This document shows, piece after piece, positions 15,175 through 23,900 of a stretch of 26,362 nucleotides of DNA. Each line of letters starts with the position of its first letter. Within the stretch, counting starts at the first letter, position 1. The position numbers were made by a program, and so were the translations under genes. This DNA comes from CAZJJK01 sp964546285. GTDB lineage: Bacteria > Spirochaetota > Spirochaetia > Treponematales > Breznakiellaceae. The stretch spans positions 1 to 26,362 of the forward strand of contig CAZJJK010000035.1 in NCBI GenBank assembly GCA_964546285.1. The letters run 5' to 3'. The notes below the pieces were generated by a model. It was not told where the DNA came from. It did no database searches and saw only the letters and a program-made list of their open reading frames with translations.

Positions 15175-16443
15175 TTAGTCCAGTTTAAGCACGGTTTCAA
15201 CGCTTATGTCCAGAATCATGGCATCGGAAGCGCTTTGTTTGGCTCGGAGCGCGGGTTCATAACTCGGCGTCAAAGCCAGGGCTTCATCAAACAGCCTGAT
15301 GGCCAGCTCATAAGCGCCTTTAGCGAATTCGCCCAACCCTTGAGCGTATAACGTTTCGGTTTGCTTGAGACGCTCAGCTCTGCCGCCGTCGCCGAAATCA
15401 AGCCGAGCCGCTATGCTGAGGCGGTTAAGTAGTGTGTACCGCGTTAAAAGATCAACGGAATAGGTAAAATCGAATCGAAAACCAGGAAAACCTAAGCCGG
15501 TGCCTAGGGTGAAACGTGATCCCGCGGCTTTGACAAGAGCCCCGGCTCTTATATCGATATACGCGCTTATAGCGGCGTTCAGTCCAAACGCGCCGTATAA
15601 GCGTTCGGAATGGATAGGGTCCATGATATTGATCGGCTGGCAAATGTCCGCCGATAAATTTAGGGGCGCGAACGGCTTATAGGCGAAACCGATAACAGCA
15701 TCAGTCGGCGGCGCTTCGCCCGCCGCGGGCAAACCAAGGTTTCTGATAACGGCCGCGACCGCGAAATTGCGTTCTCTGGAATAATACGCTTTTAAGAAAT
15801 TAAAACGCGTTAACGCGCCTACATCCATTATAACATTAACGGCGGATTGACTAAGACCTGAACCCAGCGTTGTCGTGCCGTAATTATCCGTATAGTCCGG
15901 CATAAGCCGAGCGGCGGTTTTAAGGTTCGCGCCTACGGCTATCCCATCGAAATAAATAGTTGAGCCAAAATTATAGGATAGATTGAAGGCGGCTATAGCC
16001 TCTGAGTAGTAAGCCTTAGCGACACGGTCACCATAGCTGTCGTATTCACTAAAGGGCAAATATAGCCATTTAGCGCCCGCCGCCCAGCCAAAATCATTAA
16101 AACGGGATACGAAAACAGCGCTGTCAATTTTTGAGTCAGCTATCCAGTTGTTATGGAAAATAGCCAGCTCGCTGGTTTTGAGAGTGGCTGAGCCGGCTGG
16201 ATTCCAGTCCAGAAAAGAAGGATCATCCGCTAAGGCGCTGAAAGCCGTTCCCAGCGCCTCTGAGCGTCCGCCCATAGGCAACTGGAGGGAGGGGAAGCTT
16301 GTAAGTCCTTGATTGGTATCTTCTCCAAGAAAAGCGGCGGCCCAATCGCTTAAACCAAGAACATATTCTCTTGGTGGATCGGAGGCCGCTATAGGAGCGG
16401 CGGCCATGAATAATAGAAATATTCCTAAATGATACGCTTTCAT
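15175..16443 (-). CDS. UPF0164/PorV-FadL-like outer-membrane barrel protein with C-terminal TPR
   Basis: A 422-residue secreted protein. A signal peptide (FLLFMAAAPIAA) ends near residue 20. Residues 58-90 carry the GGRSEALGTAFSALADDPSF / DWNPAG motif shared by UPF0164, PorV and FadL-like proteins; residues ~90-350 alternate in the manner of beta-strands. Residues ~363-403 form a TPR-like hairpin (FAKGAYELAIRLFDEALALT), unusual at the end of a barrel and presumably periplasmic. In treponemes UPF0164 proteins are predicted FadL-like outer-membrane channels, possibly for fatty acids. It is divergent from the giant TPR gene and ends 9 bases from the convergent GH57 gene. A terminal Phe typical of barrel insertion is absent, as expected if the TPR is the C-terminus. 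Confidence 0.85.
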   Translation of the reverse strand: MKAYHLGIFLLFMAAAPIAASDPPREYVLGLSDWAAAFLGEDTNQGLTSFPSLQLPMGGRSEALGTAFSALADDPSFLDWNPAGSATLKTSELAIFHNNWIADSKIDSAVFVSRFNDFGWAAGAKWLYLPFSEYDSYGDRVAKAYYSEAIAAFNLSYNFGSTIYFDGIAVGANLKTAARLMPDYTDNYGTTTLGSGLSQSAVNVIMDVGALTRFNFLKAYYSRERNFAVAAVIRNLGLPAAGEAPPTDAVIGFAYKPFAPLNLSADICQPINIMDPIHSERLYGAFGLNAAISAYIDIRAGALVKAAGSRFTLGTGLGFPGFRFDFTYSVDLLTRYTLLNRLSIAARLDFGDGGRAERLKQTETLYAQGLGEFAKGAYELAIRLFDEALALTPSYEPALRAKQSASDAMILDISVETVLKLD

Positions 16444-16531
16444 CTTTCACCGCGGTCTATGACGCTTAGCCCCTTTATGGAAATATCGGTGTTAACGCTT
16501 GGATGGTATAGCGTTATTCCTTTTCTACCGA

Positions 16532-16561
16532 TATTATAGAGCTTATTGATGATTATGTCGA
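16532..16561 (-). promoter_or_regulatory. Promoter of the UPF0164-TPR gene, overlapping the divergent start region
   Basis: On the minus strand TCGACA (16561-16556), exactly 17 bases, then a perfect TATAAT (16538-16533) face the barrel gene, giving a leader of about 80 bases. On the plus strand the same box reads TATTAT (16532-16537), a -10 for the giant TPR gene with its ATG 12 bases on. The plus -35 is weak. The minus -35 falls inside the first codons of the plus-strand gene. Confidence 0.6.
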
Positions 16562-19500
16562 ACACCAATAAAGCGCCGCGGCGCTTGTTTCAGCTATTAT
16601 GTATTCTCATCGTAACGCTAGCGGCGCCGGCGTTTGTTTTAGCCAGCGCTCAACGCGACGAAGTTTTCGCGCCTATAGATAAAGCGATAAGTGAAAAACG
16701 CTATAACGACGCTATTTTAAGCATAGAAGAGCTGCTAGAAACAAAGCCAGAGCGCTTTGAGGAGGCACAGCGGCGGGTTGAGCGTATTTTAGAGTATCGC
16801 GATGGGTTTAACGCCGTCGCGGAGGAAATGCTTCAAGTATTGATAGATGATCCAACTAATTATGAAAAACATATGGAGTTTATCGCGCGATTGATGGATA
16901 TGGACGCCGCGCCAAACAGAGCTATCATAGATTTTTTAGAGCGGACCGAGGAAAACGCTTTTTTCGCTAAAAATCGTAATGAATTGAATGAATATATGGA
17001 CGAAGCGTTGCGTCTTTGGCGAGACGGCGATCCCGCCGCCGCGGTGGAAAAATATCGCCAAGGCTTTTCTCTGTATCGCGCTTCGTTTACGGAGGAAAAT
17101 TTCAGCCCCCTTTTAGTGAAAAACGTTTTAGATGGGCTAGCTGAACTGGAAGAGGGCTTGGATCGTTTTGCCAGCTTAGACTTGGCGATCAATACATCCA
17201 ACGAGGAGCTAAGCCGTCTTGTCGCGGCTAAACCGCCTGAGGGGATGGCGGCGATACATACCCTTATTGCTAAGCAATATATAGATTTATTGGATTTAGC
17301 CGTTTTGCGGCGTTTAACGTGGGATACTGTCGCGTTAATGGAAAACCGGCTTGATTCGCTACGAACGCTTGATCCTTTATTGGGAGATAATTTGTTTATC
17401 CCCTTCGCTTTGCGCTTGCTGACTGGGCGTAAAACGAAAAACGTGGAAGAAGGCATCCAAGCGGTGTTGTCCGAGCTATGGACTGAGGGTTTGACGAAAT
17501 TCCAAACTCTGGTTTGTGGTTTAGCCGATGACGCGTATGCCCTGGCCCAAAGTTCCCTCACGACGGATGGGGCCGGAAGACCCGCGCTGGACATCGAACT
17601 GTATACTACGGCTAAAACTTCCGCGATTCAGGCAATGGAAGTTATCGGTCTATGGTCAACGGTTCTGGCGGGGCCGAACCAGCCTATAGCCTCAGCCCTG
17701 TCTGAAACCAGCGGGCTTATTGGTGAGCTGCCAGATTTTTCTAAATATAGCCTCCTCGCGCGCGCTATGGATTACGCCCTTGACTTGAGCGGCCTTGGGT
17801 CTGATTTGAATGAAATTATTGGGGGGAGGGATCAAAGCGTAGAGCTGTATCAGCCGGATAGCGGTCGGCTGGCGGAGGTGCTTAGCGCTATTTCAGAGGC
17901 GGAAACTGAAATAAGCTTAGTAACTGAGCGTTTTGGGGCCCTGTCTGATAAAATTGATAGTTATATAGCGGGTATGGCCAAACTTCGCGCAAAAATACCG
18001 CTTCAAGATACTGTTTTTGAGCCTTTCCTGAGGGTGAAAACCGCGTCTAACGCGGAATACGCTTATTCTCATAAATCGCGAATAGAAACCCGTTATCTCG
18101 CCTTCTCCGCCCGCGTTAAGGAATTAGATTGGCGAATCAGTCAATTTTTACCAGCTCCCTCAACTGAGGGGGTTTATTCCCTTCTGGACGCTTATTCGGG
18201 CGGCTCAAACGCGGACAATGTTCTCGCCGCGTTACGGGGAGCGGGACGTGTGTATAAAACGGCGGCGGACAAGGCGGCGGCTTTAGCCGATGAGGCTGAA
18301 AGCTTATTAGTGTCAATGGATCCTGTTTGGTCAAGCGCCGCTGTGGCTACGGAAATCCTATTACGCCAACGTTCTGAATTATTGCGATCCATATTTCTGT
18401 TAGCCATAGAATACGAGCGCTTAAGCGAGTTGGCGGCCTATCGGGTGAGGGTAGGGGAAATCGCGGCGGAAACAGAACTCTTTACGACGACGATTACACG
18501 TACGGATATTACGGCTATCGAATCAAATTATACGAGCGGCGTTTTTTCATCTGAAACGGCTTATAGCGGCTTAAAGGAAGCGGAAAGCGCCTATAAGAAA
18601 AGCAGTCTTACGGCCAGTGTTCTAAAAGATAAGATTGACGGCATGATCAGCGAGGCGCCCTTGTATTACGGCGACCCGGAGCTTGTTGCTGAAGCGGCTT
18701 CCCTTCTCGCTCGTTCAAATGAAGCGCTTAGCTTGGCCGTTTCCTTGGCTGAACAATATCAAGCCGCGACAAAGGCCGCGGCACTGCGGATAGAAATTAG
18801 CGAATGGTCTAAACGCATAGCCAATACTAAAGCTTCCTTAACGACGACTTTGCCGTCTTCTCTATTGACAGCCTACGAAAATGGCTCAATCACGATAGCT
18901 GAAGCCTTGGAACGCGTAGCCGCGAATGAGGAGCAAAGCGATAGAGCTGTTGAAACGGCTAGAACCCTAATAGCGGAAACGGCTGGCTTTATCGCGCGTG
19001 AAACGGCTTTGAAACTAGGCCGAACGGAAAAAGACGAACTGCGCGCGGCGATACAACGCGTTGAGGAATCCGCCCGTTCTCTTAGCCTGGCGGCGTCCAC
19101 CTTTGGGCGAGCGCTTAGGAACACCGCGTATCGAATACGTTTAATGTCGATAGAGGCGAGAATAGCTGAGGCGGCGACAAGGAGTACGACAAAACCGATT
19201 CTGGATACGCGAAGGGCCTTTGAGGCGGGACAAGTCTCCCTGGATGAGGCGCTTGATGCGCTAAGAGCTATGGCGTCCGCTTTTCTACAAGAGCTTTCTT
19301 TAGCGCAAACCTTTGTAAAAGAGCTTGACTCTTTCCGTCAAGAGAGCGCCCAAGCTGATTTGGAAAAGACTGATTGGGCTTCTATTAGCATGGATACTTC
19401 AAACTTGGACGGTAGCGCTAAACGTTTAGTGTCGGCCGCCTCTGAAGGCTGGTTGGAAAGTGTCGCTTCCATATATGGTTTGCCGCTGTTAGAGCTTGAG

Positions 19501-20991
19501 GGAAAGGCGCGGGAAAGTGAGGGAGTTTTTAGAGCCGCCCGTTTATTGATAGACGGCCAACTTTTAGAAAATGGTATCATCGGTCAAAAAGACCCCAAAA
19601 ACGCGATAGCCCCATTAACCCTGTTGGTTGATGCGATTCAATCCATACGCGTGGAGCTGGACCTTTGGTTAGCGGAAATAGGAAAAGCCGAGCCTGAATT
19701 CCTGTTGGATAGGCGGGCGGAAGCCTTATTCGCCTCGGAAAAGACACTCCGCTCAAGTTTAGAAAGTTTGTCTAAAGCGGTGGTTCTGGCCATGGCGGAT
19801 GCCCAACAGCGAATAGCCTGGTCTGAGAGCGCCATATCCGAGGGCGATTTACGTTATGCTCAGGCAAAAGACGCAATGGATATGGAAAATTTTGAGGCGG
19901 CGCGGGAAAGGCTGCAAAGCGCGGCCGAACGCTATGACTACGCTCTCTCGCTTCAATATTCAGAGGCCTTCAGCCTTGAACGCGACGAAAAACTTCTCAG
20001 TCTAGCGGCTGAGATCAGTAAGGCTGAAAACGCGGTTGTCGTCCGCGAAGTGCGCGCCATGCTCGTTTCCGCCCGAGAAGCTTATTTTTCCTCCGATTAC
20101 GCTCTAGCTACGGATATTCTTCTTTCGGCGCAAGATCGATGGCGGACAACCAATGTTGAGGACGATGGCGAGATAATTTATTGGCTGGCCTTAGTCCGAG
20201 CGGCCGCGTCATTGCAAAGCGATAGGGAAATATCGATGACGGCGCCGCTGTATTCAGAAATGAGCCAGCTTCTTAGTTCCATACGTTCCGCGTTTGAGGA
20301 TGGGAAACGTTTGATCGCTCTAGATAAGCGGGCCGAGGCGCTGACCGCTCTTGAAAACGCCGCGAGACAAATCCGTGAGGTCAAAATACTGTTTCCCCTG
20401 AATCGCGAAGCTGGACTGATGCAATTACTGATAGAGCAGCTGTCCGATCCTGAAAACTTTGAGGCAAGCTTCCGCAAACGCGTTGATGAAGCGAAAGCTA
20501 ATCTGGACTTACAAGCCCGCGAGGCATACGCGGAACTGATGGATTTGTTGGAGATAAACCCACGCTATCCCGGTTTGGCGGCGACTGTCGAAGAAGCCAA
20601 AATAAAGTTGGGCTTAAGTTTACCGACGCCAACCAAAACGGATACCAAGCGTTCGGCTGATTTGACTATGGAAGCGAAACGAATTGTTGATGAGGGAAGA
20701 GACGATCAATACGCTGAAGCTTTGGAAAAATTGAATGAAGCTCTTACTATAGATCCGCAAAATGAGGCCGCGGCCGCCATTAAGGATGAAATTCAGCTAA
20801 TAGTTGGCGGCCAAGCCTTATCCGTATTGACCGCGGCCGCGGAACAGGATTACCAGAGAGCGGTACGAGAATTGCAAAAGGGGAATACTATTTTGGCCTT
20901 AGCCATCGTTGAGGCGATGCTTAAAGAGGAGCTTAATCGCAATTCTACTAGGGTGATAGAATTGGAACGGAGGATTAAAGCGCGACTATGA
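16549..20991 (+). CDS. Giant periplasmic TPR/coiled-coil protein
   Basis: About 1480 residues, almost entirely helical. A signal peptide (LLCILIVTLAAPAFVLASA) leads to the periplasm. TPR-like units are visible near the N-terminus (EKRYNDAILSIEELLETKPE; then WRDGDPAAAVEKYRQGFSLY) and in the last ~350 residues (MDMENFEAARERLQSAAERY; QYAEALEKLNEALTIDPQNE); the middle ~900 residues are Ala/Glu/Leu-rich helical bundle without Cys-rich or enzymatic motifs. No membrane span follows the signal. The TTG at 16546 is in frame but ATG 16549 (or 16555) is more likely; there is little Shine-Dalgarno. Its stop overlaps the phosphatase start by four bases (ATGA), so the two products are probably made in proportion. 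A scaffold or partner for the phosphatase ectodomain or the barrel protein is inference. Confidence 0.88.
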   Translation: MIMSNTNKAPRRLFQLLCILIVTLAAPAFVLASAQRDEVFAPIDKAISEKRYNDAILSIEELLETKPERFEEAQRRVERILEYRDGFNAVAEEMLQVLIDDPTNYEKHMEFIARLMDMDAAPNRAIIDFLERTEENAFFAKNRNELNEYMDEALRLWRDGDPAAAVEKYRQGFSLYRASFTEENFSPLLVKNVLDGLAELEEGLDRFASLDLAINTSNEELSRLVAAKPPEGMAAIHTLIAKQYIDLLDLAVLRRLTWDTVALMENRLDSLRTLDPLLGDNLFIPFALRLLTGRKTKNVEEGIQAVLSELWTEGLTKFQTLVCGLADDAYALAQSSLTTDGAGRPALDIELYTTAKTSAIQAMEVIGLWSTVLAGPNQPIASALSETSGLIGELPDFSKYSLLARAMDYALDLSGLGSDLNEIIGGRDQSVELYQPDSGRLAEVLSAISEAETEISLVTERFGALSDKIDSYIAGMAKLRAKIPLQDTVFEPFLRVKTASNAEYAYSHKSRIETRYLAFSARVKELDWRISQFLPAPSTEGVYSLLDAYSGGSNADNVLAALRGAGRVYKTAADKAAALADEAESLLVSMDPVWSSAAVATEILLRQRSELLRSIFLLAIEYERLSELAAYRVRVGEIAAETELFTTTITRTDITAIESNYTSGVFSSETAYSGLKEAESAYKKSSLTASVLKDKIDGMISEAPLYYGDPELVAEAASLLARSNEALSLAVSLAEQYQAATKAAALRIEISEWSKRIANTKASLTTTLPSSLLTAYENGSITIAEALERVAANEEQSDRAVETARTLIAETAGFIARETALKLGRTEKDELRAAIQRVEESARSLSLAASTFGRALRNTAYRIRLMSIEARIAEAATRSTTKPILDTRRAFEAGQVSLDEALDALRAMASAFLQELSLAQTFVKELDSFRQESAQADLEKTDWASISMDTSNLDGSAKRLVSAASEGWLESVASIYGLPLLELEGKARESEGVFRAARLLIDGQLLENGIIGQKDPKNAIAPLTLLVDAIQSIRVELDLWLAEIGKAEPEFLLDRRAEALFASEKTLRSSLESLSKAVVLAMADAQQRIAWSESAISEGDLRYAQAKDAMDMENFEAARERLQSAAERYDYALSLQYSEAFSLERDEKLLSLAAEISKAENAVVVREVRAMLVSAREAYFSSDYALATDILLSAQDRWRTTNVEDDGEIIYWLALVRAAASLQSDREISMTAPLYSEMSQLLSSIRSAFEDGKRLIALDKRAEALTALENAARQIREVKILFPLNREAGLMQLLIEQLSDPENFEASFRKRVDEAKANLDLQAREAYAELMDLLEINPRYPGLAATVEEAKIKLGLSLPTPTKTDTKRSADLTMEAKRIVDEGRDDQYAEALEKLNEALTIDPQNEAAAAIKDEIQLIVGGQALSVLTAAAEQDYQRAVRELQKGNTILALAIVEAMLKEELNRNSTRVIELERRIKARL

Positions 20992-23900
20992 TAAACAATA
21001 TACGCCGCTTCATTACTGTCGCTCTTCTCTGTTTCGCGTCAGCCGCGCTTTTTTCGCAAGAAAATTGGTATTGGGATTTGCCAGCTCAATTTTCGGGAAA
21101 CGCGGCCTCCTTTCCCCTCAGTTCCCACGGCGCTGGTTTATCGGCTCTTGCCTGGCAGGAAAGCGTCAGCTCTGGCGATGATATCGATGTGTCCATCGTC
21201 TTGTCTGTACAGGGTGAAAATGAGGAGTGGATCTCGCGCGGCGTGGTCGCGGGTCCATATCGATATAAAGGAGCCGAACCGTCCATCGCGAGCCTCTTGG
21301 TTGACAGTTTAGGCCGGATATTTTTAGCGGTCGGCGCTGACGCTTCCTCAATCGATATTTTTCGTTCTGATGACCAGGGGCTTAATTTTACTCAAACGCG
21401 TTTATCAAACAGCCAAACCAGCAATGTGGCGCCTCGGATTTTTCAAGGCGCGAACGGCTCTTATCTGCTGTTTTCCACCCAAGGGGTGGATGAATCGCTT
21501 TCGCTGTTTTTAGCCCGTTCAGCGGATGGTTCCCTCTGGTCCGATTTTGAATCCTTTGTACCGGAAGCGGAGCTTCGGCTGAATTTTTTGCCAAGCCACG
21601 CGGCTTTGCCTGGACGCGACTTTGTCCTGTTCCAATCGTTGACAGCGGCGGAACAACCGACTTTTCAACTCTATCTAAAACTGTCGGAGGATGGAGGCGA
21701 AAGCTGGTCGAAGGCCTATTTATTGACCGATTTTATCAATCAGGATGAGGGGAGGCGGGATTACGCCGATTTTGATAACCAACGCGCCCATCTTTCCGCC
21801 TTGGAAGACGCTCTATTGTTAGTTTGGGAAAGAAAGGCGATTAACGCCGCTTCCCGTATATTTGCCGTTTTTTTAAATGAAAACGGTGAGAAGGCGGGGG
21901 GCGCCGAGCAGGTTAACGACGCATTGGCTGTCTGCGGCAATCCGATCGGCTTTAGCTATCGCGGGGAAGCGGCCATAGTCTGGTTCGATAATCGCCGGGG
22001 TCAAAATCGGATTATGCTAGCGCGTAAGTCCGCTTTAGGTTGGGATAACGCTGATCTATCCGGAGCGAACGGGGAAGCTTTTTTCGCCCGCCCCCTAATT
22101 GACAACAGCGGTCTTCAAGTGTTTTGGCAGCGGGGCGATGGCGAGCGGCGTATCTACCGGATAGGGCCTGATGTTTCGGCCAGACCGCCGGTAGTCGCCG
22201 CCGTTAATTTTATGGAAGGCAGGCCGGTCGCGCAAAATAACGCCACGCTCACTTGGCATAATTATGATGATCCGTCAGGCATAGCGGGATACGCTTATTT
22301 GTGGAGTCCCGATCCGGATGAAAGCCCGCCAGAAAAGATAGCGTTAAAAGCTTCGGAAACGCGAATAGACCTGGAAGCCGAGGAGGATGGGCCTTGGTAT
22401 TTCAGTCTAAAAGTGGCGGATCGGGCCGGTAACTGGTCGCCGTCTACGCGTGTTGAATTCGTTCGCGATACAACGCCGCCAGGGCGGGTGCATATAATTC
22501 CCCCGGAAATGGATGATTACGGCTATATCGCTAACAACGATTTCGCCTTTGTCTGGAATCCGCCTCCGGCTTCCGATATTCAAGGTTTTAGTTGGGATTT
22601 GAGCTATTTAGGAGTCTTAAATCAGTACGATATTTTGGCTCGGTTCTCGCTGAATAAGGCTGAGCCCTTTGATTTTCAAACCGCCGCGACAGAGAGCTTC
22701 CCAGCGCTGAAGCCCAGCCCGCGCTCAATGGGGACAACTACGGAAATCGCTTTTGAGAATAAAGATAATGGCTTATGGCGTTTTCAGGTAGCGGCGATAG
22801 ACATAGCTGGCAATATTGGGCAAGCGGCGGCCTACTATTTTAGGGCCAATAAATTCCGACCGTATACCTATATCGCTTATATTGACGCCAAGGAAGGCGC
22901 CGGCGGTATTATGGAACTGCGTATCGTTGGCCGTGGTTTCCTGGCGGAAGGCCGGGTTGATACGCTTTTCCTGGATAAAGACGGGTTGGAACCCTACGAT
23001 TATAGCTGGGACATAAACAGCGGAGCTTTTAGGGTAGAAAGCGATCGTACTATCGTCGGCCTGCGTTTAGACGATATAGATGCCGGCGGCTATCGCTTTG
23101 GCTTATCGCATCCTCATAGAGGGCTCTATTTCGCGGAAACCATACTTCGTGTCGATGAATCCGGTACGGTGAAATTCGGCGATTATTCAAAACAGTGGAA
23201 ACCCGCCCCTCGCGTTGTCGATCGGCGTTTCGCTATTGACACGGCGCTTCTCATAGCCGCGGCCGCCTTATTGTTTGGACTTATCGCGGTTTTTGTCTTT
23301 TTCCGAGGCTTTAGCTCTGTCGTCCGTGAGGGAGCGGCCATCCGAACTCAAGTACAGGCTTTGATTACGGGAGATTATATGCCATCGCAGAAGAAAGAAC
23401 GTTTAGCCGCGTTGAGAAAACGAAGTTCCGGCTTAAGATTGAAATTAACATTTTTCGCGATCTTTTTGGTAATGATGATTGTTGTGCTTGTCTCTGTACC
23501 CTTATCCATTCTGATGACCAATACCCAAGAAAGCACGCTATTGAACGGTTTACGTGATAGATCGCGGGTTTTGCTAGAAAGCCTGGCTTCTGGGGCGCGC
23601 GCCTATCTGCCCAGCAAAAACACTCTTGAACTAGGTATCTTACCGTCTCAGACAGATGCCGTGCCGGAAGCTTTGTATGCCACGATTACCGGGTATGGAA
23701 TGGAGAATACTATTTATTCCGATTATGTTTGGGCCACAAACGACCCTGATATACCTCAAAAGATCCACAGCGATGAACTAAGTCCCGGCCTTTACCGCCT
23801 TGAGGATGAGTTGTCTCCAATTCTTGAGAGTACCGCCCGCGAGCTTGACGAACGCGCGAGAAGGGAAGTGGGTGATTTAGCTTTAGGGATAAGCGAATTG

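Noticed and set aside
16860..17594. 244-codon open frame on the minus strand
   Set aside because: It lies wholly inside the giant TPR gene, is Ser/Arg/Lys-rich in the way of antisense frames of Ala/Glu-rich helices, and has no ribosome site or recognisable domain.
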